From positions 149,048 to 213,047 of the forward strand of contig NZ_JAHXRI010000025.1 of NCBI RefSeq assembly GCF_019923725.1: a stretch of DNA of 64,000 nucleotides, read 5' to 3'. This stretch comes from Zwartia hollandica (GTDB lineage Bacteria; Pseudomonadota; Gammaproteobacteria; Burkholderiales; Burkholderiaceae_B). The position numbers were made by a program, and so were the translations under genes. Below, piece after piece: positions 1 to 9,661 of the stretch (the stretch's first letter is position 1; the number at the start of each line of letters is the position of its first letter). Below the pieces are notes generated by a model, which searched no databases, was not told the origin of the DNA, and saw only the letters and a list, made by a program, of their open reading frames with translations.

Positions 1-116
1 CGCTCGAAGAGCTCGAAGAGACTGCGAAACTTTGGTTGCGTGGCGGCTGCACGGCGAAGGCATTGGATGAGTCTTCCATACAAGAATTGCGTGAACTTTT
101 TAAGGCGTCTTGGTAA
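1..116 (+). CDS. Class II aldolase (OtnC-like), C-terminal fragment
   Basis: The reading frame that starts at base 3 is open from the left edge to a TAA at 114-116 and gives 37 residues. They begin LEELEETAKLWLRGG and end ELRELFKASW. An acidic helix followed by a short ELRxLF helix is the usual C-terminus of OtnC/araD-type class II aldolases, which decarboxylate 3-oxo-tetronate 4-phosphate. The next gene, a D-erythronate dehydrogenase-like gene, starts only 2 bases after the stop, which supports a four-carbon acid operon entering from the left. Only the tail is visible and the metal-binding histidines are outside the window, so the family call rests on the tail and on context. Confidence 0.5.
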   Translation, partial: LEELEETAKLWLRGGCTAKALDESSIQELRELFKASW

Positions 117-118
117 AT

Positions 119-1135
119 ATGAATATTTTAATTACTGGTGCGGCTGGTTTTCTGGGAACCCTCTTGACGCAAGCGTTGCTCAAGCGCGGTCAGCTACGCG
201 ATCAGACGATCACATCGCTCACACTTACTGACTTATATGCGCCTGCGCGACGAGAGATCGCGTCACATCCGTTAGTGACGGTCGATGTTGGTGATTTACT
301 CACGCGTATCGATGCTTTATGTGAAAAAAATTACGACGCTGTTTTTCATTTTGCGTCTGCAGTATCTGGTGAGTGCGAGACGGATTTTGATTTGGGTCTA
401 CGCTCAAATCTCGATACAACCAGAAAACTACTGGATGCATTGCGTGCTCAGCAAGCGCGTAATGGGCAAGCGCCGCTATTATTTTTCGCAAGTTCTGTGG
501 CGGTATTTGGATCGGACCCAGCAATTGCTTTGGCCGATGTCGTGCGTGATGGGACATTACCTACGCCTCAGTCGAGCTATGGCATTCATAAATTCATTTG
601 CGAGCAAATGATCGCGGATTACACACGCAAGGGTTATATCGACGGAAGAGTAGCGCGCTTGATGACTGTGTCGGTGAGGCCTGGACGTCCGAATGGGGCG
701 GCCTCAAGCTTTCTGTCCGGTATTGTGCGCGAGCCTTTGTCTGGTATCGCTTCAGTGTGTCCCGTTGAACTAAACACTGCGGTCGCGCTTTCCTCTCCGA
801 ACAACACGATTGAGGGCATATTGAAAGTTGTCGAAGTCAGTCGAGAGGAGTTCGGTGGCCGAACTGCCTTGAACTTGCCTGCCTTGACAGTGACGGTAGG
901 CGAGATGTTGCAAGCGCTCAAAGATGTCGCTGGACCCCAAGTCGCTTCGCTGGTGACGGTTCAGCCTGACGCAACAATTAAGCGGATTGTGGGTGGTTGG
1001 CCACCACGCTTTGATTGCCAACGCACAAACAAGCTCGGCTTGAAGGCAGATGCTTCTTACCGAGCTGTGATTGAGCAGTATATCGAGATGGCCGGGATTA
1101 AACGACCAGAGGGTGTGCCGCACCGTCCATCGTAA
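119..1135 (+). CDS. denD: D-erythronate dehydrogenase-like NAD-dependent epimerase/dehydratase
   Basis: This is a 338-residue extended SDR. The nucleotide-binding motif GAAGFLG lies at residues 7-13, a serine pair at 125-126, and the catalytic YGIHK (Y154, K158) fits the YxxxK signature. Overall pattern and length match DenD/OtnE-type enzymes, which oxidise D-erythronate with NAD in the OtnC-linked four-carbon acid pathway. I chose ATG 119 because the Rossmann strand begins there; a TTG at 110 is in frame but lies inside the upstream gene. The start is 2 bases after the stop of the aldolase fragment, so the two are probably co-translated. The 3' end overlaps the convergent SDR gene by 38 bases. 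The substrate is inferred from context. Confidence 0.75.
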   Translation: MNILITGAAGFLGTLLTQALLKRGQLRDQTITSLTLTDLYAPARREIASHPLVTVDVGDLLTRIDALCEKNYDAVFHFASAVSGECETDFDLGLRSNLDTTRKLLDALRAQQARNGQAPLLFFASSVAVFGSDPAIALADVVRDGTLPTPQSSYGIHKFICEQMIADYTRKGYIDGRVARLMTVSVRPGRPNGAASSFLSGIVREPLSGIASVCPVELNTAVALSSPNNTIEGILKVVEVSREEFGGRTALNLPALTVTVGEMLQALKDVAGPQVASLVTVQPDATIKRIVGGWPPRFDCQRTNKLGLKADASYRAVIEQYIEMAGIKRPEGVPHRPS

Positions 1136-1898
1136 TAATGGTGCCGGTGACGTAGCTGGCACGACTTGAAGACAGATAGACCACCGTATCGGCGACTTCC
1201 TCAGGTGAGGCAAGTCGGCCCATCGGCACGCGTGCCGTGGCTTTTTGTATGGCCTGCTCGACCGAGATGTTCTCGTGCTTAGCCGCGACCTTCATGCCTT
1301 CCATCAAACGATCTGTTGCCGTCGCCGCAGGGTTCACTGCGTTCACTCGAACGCCGTGCGGCGCATAGGCTGCGGCCAGGCCAGCGCTTGCGAGCATCAA
1401 GGCTGCGTTTGCGCTTCCGCCCGAGATGTGTAACACCGATGGTGACTTACCGCCATTGCCGACCACATTGACCACGACACCTTTTTTACGAGCACCCATG
1501 CGCTTGATGCAGGGGTCCAGCATGTTGATGTAGGTGAAGAATTTTGAATCCATCGCATCACGCCAATTTTCTGGCTTGAGGTCTGCGGCCGCAACACGCT
1601 TGGCCGCTCCTGCAGAGTTCACTAATACGTCGACGGGACCAAACGCTTTTTCGGCTGCATCAAGGGCTGCTACAGCCGAGTCCGATGCTTTGAGGTCTGC
1701 TGCGTAGATCGCAATGTGCGCGGCAGCACCTGGATTTTGTGTGGCCAGTTGCTGCTTGGCTGCCTCTAGCGTAGCGAGGTCGCGTGATACGAGGCTGACT
1801 TTGGCGCCTTCCTCTAAAAACACTTTCGCGCAAGCCAGGCCGATGCCTTTGCTGCCGCCTGTGATGAGGACGTGATGATTTTTTAAATGTAAGTCCAT
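1098..1898 (-). CDS. SDR-family protein lacking the catalytic Tyr/Lys
   Basis: This 266-residue protein has a clear SDR Rossmann fold: TGGSKGIG at 13-20, NSAGA at 94-98, and a typical VNAVNPAATAT stretch after the active-site region. The usual YxxxK is not there. The aligned segment reads ISGGSANAAL (158-167), placing Gly160 and Asn164 where Tyr and Lys should be, and the catalytic Ser position in VVNVVGNGG is also not Ser. It may bind NAD(P) without classic SDR chemistry, or use another mechanism. It lies downstream of a CaiB/BaiF CoA transferase on the same strand with a 42-base gap, so the two probably form an operon for an unknown carboxylate. The gene is convergent with denD. Confidence 0.75.
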   Translation of the reverse strand: MDLHLKNHHVLITGGSKGIGLACAKVFLEEGAKVSLVSRDLATLEAAKQQLATQNPGAAAHIAIYAADLKASDSAVAALDAAEKAFGPVDVLVNSAGAAKRVAAADLKPENWRDAMDSKFFTYINMLDPCIKRMGARKKGVVVNVVGNGGKSPSVLHISGGSANAALMLASAGLAAAYAPHGVRVNAVNPAATATDRLMEGMKVAAKHENISVEQAIQKATARVPMGRLASPEEVADTVVYLSSSRASYVTGTIITMDGAAHPLVV

Positions 1899-1940
1899 GT
1901 CTGCTCCGGTGGTAAAGGTGTAATGCTTTAGATAAAAAAT

Positions 1941-3161
1941 TTATTGCGGATTTGGTTCAGCGCTACGAATGATGCCCTGGTCCCTCAAGCCGTCGATCTC
2001 AACGTTTGAGTAGCCCAGGCTTTGCAAGAGTTCTATTGTGTCGGCGCCAATGCGAGGAGGTGCATTACGAATGCGTAGGCGTTCATCATTTAGCGCGAGT
2101 GGCAATAGGGCTGCGCGCGTTTCAATATCTTTTCCCGAACTTGTGTTGTCGGCGGCGATCGTCACAGGCGCGAGTCCTCCGGTTGCTAGCAAGTGTGGAT
2201 CATCAAAGAGCTCGTGAGGGCGCGTAATCGGTGCGTAAGGCAGTCCGACTTTCTCGAAACGCTCGCTAAGCTCTTTCGCGCTTAAGGCAGCGAACCGCTC
2301 GCGTAGTATTGGAATCAGAAAAGAACGGTTTTGAACACGCTCGTTGTTAGATCCCAGTCGTGTATCGGCTTTTAGATCATCAAAGGCGAACTCTTTACAT
2401 AGCAAGGCCCATTGCGTATCGCTGACTGCCGAGAGGAATATCTGCTCACCGTCCTTGACGGTGAAGACGTCATAGACGGCCCAAGCGCTCAGTCGGTTCG
2501 GCATGGGGTTCGCTGGTTTACCTGTGACCGCAAACTGCATCATATGTTGTGCGACTAAGAAAACATTGTTTTCAAACAAAGCGCTGGCTACCTCTTGGCC
2601 GTGCCCCGTGCGATTACGTTGCTGTAGGGACGCCAAGACACCAATTGCGCCAAACATGCCTCCCATGATGTCGTTCACACTTGCGCCCGCACGCAGCGGT
2701 TGTCCGGCAGGGCCCGTCATATACGCTAAGCCACCCATCATTTGAACGACTTCGTCGAGCGCGGTACGGTTGTCGTAGGGACCGGGCAAGAAGCCTTTGT
2801 GCGAAACATAAATGAGGGAGGGGTTGAGCTTAGATAGGGCGGAGTAGCCAAAACCCAGCTTGTCCATCGTGCCACTTTTGAAGTTTTCACTGAAAACGTC
2901 AGCTCCGGCCACAAGTTTTAGAATAATTTCACGACCGATTGGGTTCTTGACATCGATCGAGATGCTTTTTTTGTTGCGATTGAACATGGGATAAAAGCCG
3001 GCTCCCGAACCCAGTAGCCTGCGGGTGTTGTCCCCGGCCAGGGGTTCGACTTTGATGACCTCGGCGCCTAGGTCGGCCAAAATCATGCCGCAGGTTGGGC
3101 CCATCACCATGTGGGTGAACTCAACAACGCGTATCCCTGCTAGGGGTAGGGTCTCAGACAT
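1941..3161 (-). CDS. CaiB/BaiF family CoA transferase
   Basis: This 406-residue class III CoA transferase moves CoA between carboxylates through an aspartyl-CoA intermediate. Visible hallmarks are RVVEFTHMVMGP near the N-terminus, LGAEVIKVEP at 31-40, NRNKKSISID at 61-70, SENFKSG at 91-97 and GASVNDIMGG, where Asp164 is the expected nucleophile. Length is normal for the family. ATG 3161 is followed at once by the conserved LPLAGIRVVEF start. The donor and acceptor acids cannot be read from the sequence. With the downstream SDR-like gene it forms a small minus-strand operon, and a second CaiB-type gene lies at 14682-15848. Confidence 0.85.
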   Translation of the reverse strand: MSETLPLAGIRVVEFTHMVMGPTCGMILADLGAEVIKVEPLAGDNTRRLLGSGAGFYPMFNRNKKSISIDVKNPIGREIILKLVAGADVFSENFKSGTMDKLGFGYSALSKLNPSLIYVSHKGFLPGPYDNRTALDEVVQMMGGLAYMTGPAGQPLRAGASVNDIMGGMFGAIGVLASLQQRNRTGHGQEVASALFENNVFLVAQHMMQFAVTGKPANPMPNRLSAWAVYDVFTVKDGEQIFLSAVSDTQWALLCKEFAFDDLKADTRLGSNNERVQNRSFLIPILRERFAALSAKELSERFEKVGLPYAPITRPHELFDDPHLLATGGLAPVTIAADNTSSGKDIETRAALLPLALNDERLRIRNAPPRIGADTIELLQSLGYSNVEIDGLRDQGIIRSAEPNPQ

Positions 3162-3276
3162 GCATTACCTTTTCGGAACTTCAATGTGGTTTGTGAGGTT
3201 TTGAAGCACGGGTTGTTATACCATCGCTGTAGTGGCTAGCGCTTGTTGTTCTTTACGCACATGAAGGGAGGTATTT

Positions 3277-3765
3277 ATGCAGTGCAGCATTTCAGTTCGA
3301 ACCGTCGATTACCTTAACCCTACTGACCGTGCGGATTTGTTGACCATCCTTGATATGTACGCGAGGGATCCTATGGGCGGTGGGGACGAGTTGAGTCCTG
3401 AAGTCAAAGCGCGACTATGTGATGACTTGGCGAAGTTTCCAGGTGCAATGAGTTGGTTAGCTTACAGTGATGGACGCCCGGTCGGACTGCTCAACGCGAT
3501 GCCAGGTTATTCCACCTTCAAGGCGCGTCCACTGATGAATGTGCACGATATCGCGGTTATCCCAAGTTTTAGAGGGCAAGGCGTAGGTCAAGCACTGCTT
3601 GGTGCGTTAGAGACCTATGCGCGCAAGCAAGGTTGTTGCAAGTTGACCTTGGAAGTCTTAAGTGGCAATCAGGGTGCACAAGCTTCGTACGCTCGGTTCG
3701 GCTTTGCACAGTACGAGCTGAGTGCGTTGACGGGGCAGGCCTTGTTTATGCAAAAATGGCTCTAG
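3277..3765 (+). CDS. GNAT family N-acetyltransferase
   Basis: This 162-residue protein has the GNAT acetyl-CoA site: a conserved strand (NVHDIAVIPSF) followed by RGQGVGQALLGALE, matching the R/Q-x-x-G-x-G/A pyrophosphate loop. The C-terminal part (LEVLSGNQGAQASYARFGF) is the usual motif B region. It would transfer an acyl group from CoA to an amine; the substrate is unknown. A strong GGGAGG ribosome site sits just before ATG 3277. Its last 10 bases overlap the DCC-family gene, so these two are translationally coupled and head the plus-strand pterin/light operon. Confidence 0.85.
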   Translation: MQCSISVRTVDYLNPTDRADLLTILDMYARDPMGGGDELSPEVKARLCDDLAKFPGAMSWLAYSDGRPVGLLNAMPGYSTFKARPLMNVHDIAVIPSFRGQGVGQALLGALETYARKQGCCKLTLEVLSGNQGAQASYARFGFAQYELSALTGQALFMQKWL

Positions 3766-4112
3766 TGACTGTCTACTACGATGGTTCATGCCCTCTTTGC
3801 CGCAAAGAGATAGCGGTCTATCAACGATCTAGAGGTGCCGCAAATATTGAATGGACAGACGTCAGTTCAGCAGAGCAGGCATGTTTAGGAGAGGGCTTAA
3901 CCTGCCAGTTGGCGATGGCGAGGTTTCATGTCAGAGACCGACAAGATAATTTGTGTAGTGGAGCCTTGGCTTTTGTTAAGCTTTGGCTTGAGCTGCCAGA
4001 GTGGCGCCGGCTTGGAAGGCTTTGTTCAAATAAACCGACGCTTTGGTGTTTGGAGCGGCTGTATGTCGGATTTTTAAAGATACGTCCCAGCATGCAACGC
4101 AGATTCAGATAG
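3756..4112 (+). CDS. DCC-family (DUF393) thiol-disulfide oxidoreductase-like protein
   Basis: A 118-residue protein starting MALVTVYYDGSCPLCRKEI. The YDGSCPLC element with C12 and C15 is the DxxCxxC signature that names the DCC (DUF393) family, which is thioredoxin-like and presumed redox active. I chose ATG 3756, inside the end of the GNAT gene, because the motif must lie near the N-terminus; a longer frame upstream would only read through GNAT coding sequence. The rest is helical and ends in basic residues. Its exact partner is unknown. It stands directly upstream of folE in the same direction. Confidence 0.8.
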   Translation: MALVTVYYDGSCPLCRKEIAVYQRSRGAANIEWTDVSSAEQACLGEGLTCQLAMARFHVRDRQDNLCSGALAFVKLWLELPEWRRLGRLCSNKPTLWCLERLYVGFLKIRPSMQRRFR

Positions 4113-4163
4113 CGCACTTTAGTATTGAAAATTTCCGAAAGTATTGTTTAAAGAACCTAACAC

Positions 4164-4865
4164 ATGAACTCGAACGATCAGGACAAAGGCACGCCGATTT
4201 CGGTGGTTATTCGCAACCGCCTTAAAGAGGCGCGCAAGCGATTTCATGCCAACGACAATATTTCGCAATACATCGAACCGGGTGAACTTGGTCAGTTGCT
4301 TGATGAAGTCGAGCAGAAAATGAAAGGCGTGCTAGAGAGCCTGGTCATCGATACGGTGTCAGATCACAACACAAACGATACTGCACGACGTGTCGCCAAA
4401 ATGTATTTACAAGAAGTGTTTGGTGGGCGGTATGCCGCTCAGCCCAAAATCACTGAATTCCCAAACGCTGAACACCTTAGTGAGCTGATGATTGTTGGTC
4501 CGATTACTGTGCGAAGCGCCTGCAGCCATCATTTTTGCCCAGTCATCGGTAAAGTCTGGATTGGTGTGATGCCAAATGAACATACCAACGTGATTGGCTT
4601 ATCCAAATATGCACGGCTCGCAGAGTGGATCATGAGTCGTCCTCAGATTCAGGAAGAGGCTGTGGTGCAGCTCGCTGATTTGATACAAGAAAAGACACAA
4701 CCTGATGGACTAGCTGTTGTGATGAATGCAACGCATTACTGCATGTCTTGGCGCGGTGTGAAAGATCCGGATAGCAGAATGATTAATTCAGTGATGCGCG
4801 GTGCCTTTTTGAAAGATGCGAATTTGCGTCGAGAATTCTTGTCGTTAATGCCTAAAGAGAGCTAA
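4164..4865 (+). CDS. folE: GTP cyclohydrolase I
   Basis: This 233-residue cytosolic enzyme converts GTP to 7,8-dihydroneopterin triphosphate, the first step of folate and pterin synthesis. Zinc ligands are visible: Cys120 and His123 in SACSHHF, and Cys193 in THYCMSWRG. The core GPITVRSACSHHFCPVIGKV and the C-terminal R-G-V-K-D-P-D-S-R-M-I-N-S block are typical of type I FolE. Length is near the usual 190-230 residues. It is followed 2 bases later by a BLUF photoreceptor and further on by pterin carbinolamine dehydratase and photolyases. This suggests a dedicated copy that raises pterin or folate supply for the MTHF antenna of photolyases, rather than the only housekeeping copy. That role is inference. 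Confidence 0.93.
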   Translation: MNSNDQDKGTPISVVIRNRLKEARKRFHANDNISQYIEPGELGQLLDEVEQKMKGVLESLVIDTVSDHNTNDTARRVAKMYLQEVFGGRYAAQPKITEFPNAEHLSELMIVGPITVRSACSHHFCPVIGKVWIGVMPNEHTNVIGLSKYARLAEWIMSRPQIQEEAVVQLADLIQEKTQPDGLAVVMNATHYCMSWRGVKDPDSRMINSVMRGAFLKDANLRREFLSLMPKES

Positions 4866-4867
4866 TC

Positions 4868-5293
4868 ATGCTGGTACGTTTGTTGTATGTGAGTCGGGCA
4901 GTCAATCCCGAAGATACTAAAGCGACACAATCAATTTTAGATTCCGCGCGTGAGCACAACTTAAGTAATGGCATCACAGGCATTCTTTGCTATGGTGGCG
5001 GGATCTACTTGCAGGCGATTGAGGGCGGACGCCATCAGGTCAACGAGTTATACGGGTACATCGTACGCGATCAACGTCACAAAGATGTTGCCCTGCTGCA
5101 CTACGAGGAAATCACGGAGCGTCGTTTCGGTGGCTGGACAATGGGGCAAGTCAATCTCGCCAAGCTGAACACTTCCATCGTATTGAAGTATTCAGAGAAG
5201 CCTGAGCTGGATCCATACTCGGTCTCTGGCGCAGTCTCGCTCGCACTGCTAGAAGAACTCATGCTGACCGCTTCAATAATTGGTAGAGCGTAA
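4868..5293 (+). CDS. BLUF-domain blue-light sensor
   Basis: This 141-residue protein is a single BLUF domain that binds FAD and senses blue light. Key residues are present: Tyr7 in LLYVSRA, Gln49 in GIYLQAIEG, and Trp90/Met92 in FGGWTMG, equivalent to the Tyr-Gln-Trp/Met switch of known BLUF proteins. After about residue 100 there are only about 40 residues and no recognisable output domain, so it probably acts through protein contacts, like short BLUF proteins. It starts 2 bases after the folE stop and ends 5 bases before the MFS gene, clearly within the same operon. What it regulates is unknown; the nearby photolyases and pterin genes are plausible outputs. Confidence 0.92.
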   Translation: MLVRLLYVSRAVNPEDTKATQSILDSAREHNLSNGITGILCYGGGIYLQAIEGGRHQVNELYGYIVRDQRHKDVALLHYEEITERRFGGWTMGQVNLAKLNTSIVLKYSEKPELDPYSVSGAVSLALLEELMLTASIIGRA

Positions 5294-5298
5294 AGATT

Positions 5299-6486
5299 AT
5301 GGCAAAAGATCACTCTCTCGCAGTACGTCTGCTTCTAAACATCGGGCATGGACTTGATCACATGTTCCTGCTCATTTTTGCGGCAGCCGTTGGTGTGATG
5401 GCGCATGACTTCGGGTTTTCGACCTGGGAAGATTTGATGCCATACGGGGTTGGAGCATTTGTACTCTTCGGCTTGGGATCTATTCCGTCTGGACGCCTAG
5501 GGGACTTATGGGGCCGACGTCGAATGATGATTGTGTTCTTTATTGGCATTGGTGTGGCCACCTTGCTGGCAGCAGTCGCGCAGACGGTTTGGCAGATGGC
5601 AATCGCTTTGACCTTAGTCGGTGCTTTTGCCTCCATCTATCACCCAGTGGGTATTCCTTTTCTAGTACAAAAATCGGCGAATCCGGGCTATGCAATTGGA
5701 ATCAATGGTTTGGCCGGCAACCTGGGTGTGGCCTTGGCGGCGATGCTGACGGGTTTTTTGATTAAGTGGATCGGTTGGCGCGCAGCTTTTGCGGTACCCG
5801 CTTTATTTTCTATCGGCTGTGGTGTCTGGTTTGCTTTGATTTGCCCACCAGAGGTCGAGGCGCCCGCCAAGCGTAAGAGCGGGCCAAAGGTCGCTTTATC
5901 ACGCGCGATGGTGGCACGTGTGTTGGCAGTCATGACGGTGTCTGCCGCAACAGGAAGCGTCATTTTTAATTTCACCACGAATGGAAACAATCAGTTGTTT
6001 GCCGAACGCTTCGCCGGTGTGCTCGAGGACCCCGCGATTCTAGGTATTCTGCTCGCGGTCATTTATACCGTTGCATCCATCATGCAGGTCGTTGTCGGAA
6101 AGTTGTTAGATAAATATTCGCTACGACCGATCTTCCTGGGTATCGTGTTGTTGCAGATCCCGTTGTTTGTGCTTGCGGCGTATGCGCAGGGCTGGTGGTT
6201 GTTCGCCGCTATGTTGGGCGTGATGGTTTTCATATTCGGTGCTGTGCCCTTTGTAGATGTCATGATTGTGCGTTACGTTGATGATCGTATGCGTTCACGT
6301 GTCGCCGGTATTCGGCTATCAATTTCGTTGGGGCTGAGCTCGATCGCTGTGTGGGCCCTTGGCCCTGCCGTGAAGGGTTGGGGCTTTGAATCGTTGCTCT
6401 TAATCATGGCGGGTTTTGCAACATGTACGGCGATCGTGGTGCTGTTCTTGCCCGCTGATACGGATGTAAAGGTAGAGCCAGCATGA
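5299..6486 (+). CDS. MFS transporter
   Basis: A 395-residue inner-membrane protein with about twelve hydrophobic segments. The loop between helices 2 and 3 carries the MFS motif ([13 protein letters not shown], about residues 64-76), and a cytoplasmic linker [12 protein letters not shown] separates the two six-helix halves. The substrate is not evident. It lies between the BLUF gene and pterin carbinolamine dehydratase with a 4-base ATGA overlap to the latter, so it is part of the pterin/light operon. A pterin-, folate- or flavin-related compound is a reasonable guess but unproven. Confidence 0.85.
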   Translation: MAKDHSLAVRLLLNIGHGLDHMFLLIFAAAVGVMAHDFGFSTWEDLMPYGVGAFVLFGLGSIPSGRLGDLWGRRRMMIVFFIGIGVATLLAAVAQTVWQMAIALTLVGAFASIYHPVGIPFLVQKSANPGYAIGINGLAGNLGVALAAMLTGFLIKWIGWRAAFAVPALFSIGCGVWFALICPPEVEAPAKRKSGPKVALSRAMVARVLAVMTVSAATGSVIFNFTTNGNNQLFAERFAGVLEDPAILGILLAVIYTVASIMQVVVGKLLDKYSLRPIFLGIVLLQIPLFVLAAYAQGWWLFAAMLGVMVFIFGAVPFVDVMIVRYVDDRMRSRVAGIRLSISLGLSSIAVWALGPAVKGWGFESLLLIMAGFATCTAIVVLFLPADTDVKVEPA

Positions 6487-6773
6487 CCATTGAGCGCCTA
6501 CCAGCAGGGCAGTTAAACGCATGTCTAGCCTCCATCCCTAATTGGAAGTATGACCCTTCCGCTGGTGGCAGTATTAGTCGAAAGTTGGTCTTTGAGGACT
6601 TTACGCAGGCCTTCGCTTTTATGACGCGTGTCGCTTTTCTCGCGCACGAAGCAGACCATCATCCCGAGTGGAGCAATGTGTATAACAAGGTTGAGATCAC
6701 CCTGCGTACGCACGATGCCGGTGGGTTGTCGATTAAAGATATCGATCTGGCAAAACGTATTGATCAGATTTGA
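6483..6773 (+). CDS. phhB: Pterin-4a-carbinolamine dehydratase
   Basis: This 96-residue protein dehydrates 4a-hydroxytetrahydrobiopterin, recycling oxidised pterin cofactors. The family signature is clear: [19 protein letters not shown] with the catalytic His-His pair, followed by a T-H and the C-terminal D-I-D-L-A helix. Length is standard (about 95-115). No phenylalanine hydroxylase is visible nearby. Here it shares an operon with folE and sits next to photolyases, pointing to a pterin role other than Phe hydroxylation. The start overlaps the MFS stop by 4 bases. The 3' end overlaps the convergent FeS-BCP photolyase gene by 10 bases. Confidence 0.92.
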   Translation: MTIERLPAGQLNACLASIPNWKYDPSAGGSISRKLVFEDFTQAFAFMTRVAFLAHEADHHPEWSNVYNKVEITLRTHDAGGLSIKDIDLAKRIDQI

Positions 6774-8293
6774 TCTAGATCGTTGCGAATCGTAAAAGCC
6801 CGGCTTTGTAGGCTTGTTTTACTTTCTGTGTCCATCTTTTCAATTTGTCGATAGACCATCCCAAGCCGATGGTTGCCCGATAGTGCGCTGGCATTTCGAA
6901 TAAAGAAATCCCAGTAGAGCGCATTAAAGGGGCAGGCGCGTTCGCCGACTCGTAACTTCTTGTCGTAGTAGCACCCTTTGCAGTAGTCCCCCATTCGGTC
7001 GATATAGGCAGCGCTCGAGACATAGGGTTTGGTTGCCAACAAGCCCGCATCCGCAAACTGACTCATGCCAATTGTGTTTGGGAGTTCGACCCACTCAAAG
7101 GCATCGATATAAATACCCAAATACCAGCGGTGTAGTGCTGAAGGATCGATGCCTGCTAGCAACGCAAAGTTTCCGGTAATCATTAACCGTTGGATATGGT
7201 GCGCGTAAGCATGGTCAAGGGACTGTCCTACGGCTTTGGAAACGCATTGCATCTTGGTCTTGCCAGTCCAAAACCAAGTGGGCAGTGGCGTGTCATGCGC
7301 GAAATGATTGGAGTCTTGATAATCAGGCATGCGGAACCAATACACGCCTCGAATATATTCGCGCCAACCCAAAATCTGACGGATAAAACCCTCTGCCGTG
7401 GCGATACTGATGCGTTGTTGGCGCCACGCCGTCTCTGCTTTTGCGACGACCTCTTGTGGACTCAGCATCTTTACGTTCAGGGCGAACGACAAGAGGGAAT
7501 GAAACATGCGCCAGCTCTGCGTACTCATCGCGTCTTGAAATTCACCAAAATAGGGTAGTACATCTGAGATAAAGCGCTCTAGGTCGTCGAGCGCCTCTTC
7601 GCGGTTGACAGGCCAGCGAAAAGTGTTGCACTGGGGTTCACCAAAGCTAGAGACGCCTGCGGCTTGAATTTCTGCCCACAGCGACGAGTGATCGTGCCGA
7701 CGCGTATGGTCGACGGGTTCGGGAGGTGTGCCACTCCAACGTTTTCGATTTTCGTGATCAAAGTTCCATTGACCACCCTCGGGCTTTTTAGATGCATCGA
7801 TCAAGACACGATGCTTGACACGCATTTGGCGATAAAAGCGCTCCATCAGCCATTGCTTTTGTGTTTTGAATAGCTCTGCTGTCTCAAGCCGCTCTGTAAA
7901 GAAATGTTCACTCGACACCATCTCAGAGGGAATCGATAGCGCGTGACAAAAGCTCGATAGCTGTGCATCTAGCCGCCACTCGTCTGGCTGTTGATATTCA
8001 AATTTTATGCATCGATGCTTAGCAATCAGCGCCTTGAGATTGCCTTCAATCGTCTGTGTGTTCTCGGGATCACCAATGCGCAGGTAATGCACGCGATGAC
8101 CTTCTACTTCGAGCCGCTGGGCAAGCGCTCGCATGCCGGAAAAAATGCTAATAATTTTTTGAGCGTGGTGTAAGACGTAGTCTGTCTCTTGTCGCATTTC
8201 TATCAGCGTATAGAGATGCTCAGAATCGACGTGTTTGAACCAGCTGTGTTCTGGATTGAGTTGGTCACCCAGCAGCAGTCTAAGTGTGGTCAA
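6764..8293 (-). CDS. phrB: Iron-sulfur bacterial cryptochrome/(6-4) photolyase (FeS-BCP, PhrB-like)
   Basis: A 509-residue flavoprotein of the FeS-BCP class, which repairs (6-4) photoproducts and carries FAD and a [4Fe-4S] cluster. The four cluster cysteines are C350 (KMQC), C438 and C441 (DYCKGCYYD) and C454 (RACPFN). These are the positions known for Agrobacterium PhrB when translation starts at TTG 8293. That TTG overlaps the Cry-DASH stop as TTGA. A TTG at 8305 would add four residues. Other hallmarks are [10 protein letters not shown] at the N-terminus, the [17 protein letters not shown] stretch and [17 protein letters not shown]. The gene is translationally coupled to the Cry-DASH gene upstream. 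Confidence 0.93.
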   Translation of the reverse strand: MTTLRLLLGDQLNPEHSWFKHVDSEHLYTLIEMRQETDYVLHHAQKIISIFSGMRALAQRLEVEGHRVHYLRIGDPENTQTIEGNLKALIAKHRCIKFEYQQPDEWRLDAQLSSFCHALSIPSEMVSSEHFFTERLETAELFKTQKQWLMERFYRQMRVKHRVLIDASKKPEGGQWNFDHENRKRWSGTPPEPVDHTRRHDHSSLWAEIQAAGVSSFGEPQCNTFRWPVNREEALDDLERFISDVLPYFGEFQDAMSTQSWRMFHSLLSFALNVKMLSPQEVVAKAETAWRQQRISIATAEGFIRQILGWREYIRGVYWFRMPDYQDSNHFAHDTPLPTWFWTGKTKMQCVSKAVGQSLDHAYAHHIQRLMITGNFALLAGIDPSALHRWYLGIYIDAFEWVELPNTIGMSQFADAGLLATKPYVSSAAYIDRMGDYCKGCYYDKKLRVGERACPFNALYWDFFIRNASALSGNHRLGMVYRQIEKMDTESKTSLQSRAFTIRNDLDQI

Positions 8294-9564
8294 GCGTGTC
8301 CCCAATGTTTACGATAGATACTGTCCGGATCATGCTCTTGAATCTGTTTTTGCATATTCATTCGTCGACCGCCTCGGGGGTCGGTCCCACATCCCGCAAT
8401 ATAGAGCCAATTACCCTGATTGCTGTAGATATCAAAATCAAGTAATTGACTTTCAAACCAGGCGGCGCCAGCTCGCCAATCGACCTCGAGATCGTAAATA
8501 AGATAGCTGGCGACGACTTGTCGCATGCGGTTCGACAGATGTCCCGTTTCTCTGAGCTCGGTCATGCCGGCATTGACGAAGTCATTTGGTGTCTGAGCGT
8601 TCGTCCATGTTAGTAGCCGTGCCTGCTCAATGCTTGGGTCTTGTCTTGCAGGTAATGTTGCGGCGGGCTCACGTTTGAGTCCATCTCTCAGATACAGCTT
8701 TCTGCCGTATTTGAGGTGCAAGAGCCGGAAGTAGTCGCGCCAGAGCAGTTCAAAAAAAATCCAGTATGTACTGTCGTTGCTACCGCGCTTGGCTTCGTAT
8801 CGCTTGAGGGTCTGATAGGTAGTGGCGGCAGAGATCGCGCCAGAGGCAAGCCAAACAGATAATCGGGTGGAGTAATGTGCTCCCATGAGCTGGTTACGTG
8901 TCTGCTTGTAATACAGTGGATGCTCGGTCGAGAAGTATGCAGTGACTGCACGGTGTGCCGTGTCTTCGCCAGCAGGTTTACGCGTTATATGTTCGCCTAA
9001 TGCATCGATGTTTATCACCCGCGCCAAACCCGGCGGTGGGGGTGGAAGACGCGTTGGTGCTGCAACCGGGTCTCTTGGGTACACACCAGACTGCTCGATC
9101 TTCTGACGGAATGCGGTAAAGATATCGGGCATCGCCAGGGGCGCGAAGGGTAGGGAGGCTGGGTCGAACATCGTAGACTGCCAGGTGGATACGACCTGCA
9201 TGCCTCGACTTTCTATGTTTGCAACGTCGGTACGCTCTTCAGGAGCTTCGATCGCTTCGCAATAGACACACTCGACATTGAACCTGTCTGCCAGTGAGCT
9301 CAGAACCTGTGCAGGCTCACCGGCTAACTCCAAGAGTTGGTTGCCGTGGTTGGCGATGTTTGCACGCAGTTCTTTTAGTGCTGCTCGCAGCTGCGTTGTT
9401 CTTTTTTCGCTCGTTCGGGCAAAGCCCCAGACTGTGTCACCTTGAAGGCGCGTAGGGTGAATGTAAACAAGAATAAGTTGTTGCGCACTCTCGCAGGCTT
9501 TTAACAACCCAGGCGAGTCACCCAAACGCAAATCCTGTCTAAACCAGTAAATGTTGGTCTTCAT
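8290..9564 (-). CDS. DASH-type cryptochrome
   Basis: This 424-residue protein is of the photolyase/cryptochrome superfamily, Cry-DASH branch. The N-terminal Rossmann antenna domain starts [20 protein letters not shown]. The FAD domain has [18 protein letters not shown] and the conserved C-terminal [17 protein letters not shown] block, followed by the IYRKHWG ending typical of DASH proteins. Such proteins bind FAD and usually the MTHF antenna and repair CPDs mainly in single-stranded DNA. The gene lies 163 bases downstream of a third photolyase gene on the same strand, and its stop overlaps the start of the FeS-BCP gene. Confidence 0.9.
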   Translation of the reverse strand: MKTNIYWFRQDLRLGDSPGLLKACESAQQLILVYIHPTRLQGDTVWGFARTSEKRTTQLRAALKELRANIANHGNQLLELAGEPAQVLSSLADRFNVECVYCEAIEAPEERTDVANIESRGMQVVSTWQSTMFDPASLPFAPLAMPDIFTAFRQKIEQSGVYPRDPVAAPTRLPPPPPGLARVINIDALGEHITRKPAGEDTAHRAVTAYFSTEHPLYYKQTRNQLMGAHYSTRLSVWLASGAISAATTYQTLKRYEAKRGSNDSTYWIFFELLWRDYFRLLHLKYGRKLYLRDGLKREPAATLPARQDPSIEQARLLTWTNAQTPNDFVNAGMTELRETGHLSNRMRQVVASYLIYDLEVDWRAGAAWFESQLLDFDIYSNQGNWLYIAGCGTDPRGGRRMNMQKQIQEHDPDSIYRKHWGHA

Positions 9565-9661
9565 GTCTTGGATGGGCCCGCCTGACGACAGCGGTCCGAA
9601 CAGTACCTAACGTTCTCCCAGTCGCGCTCCCATTTTTTTCTCCAGTTAAAAGGGCGAGCGC

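Noticed and set aside
770..1213. 147-codon open frame on the minus strand at the end of denD
   Set aside because: It overlaps the real SDR gene and denD out of frame and shows no family features.
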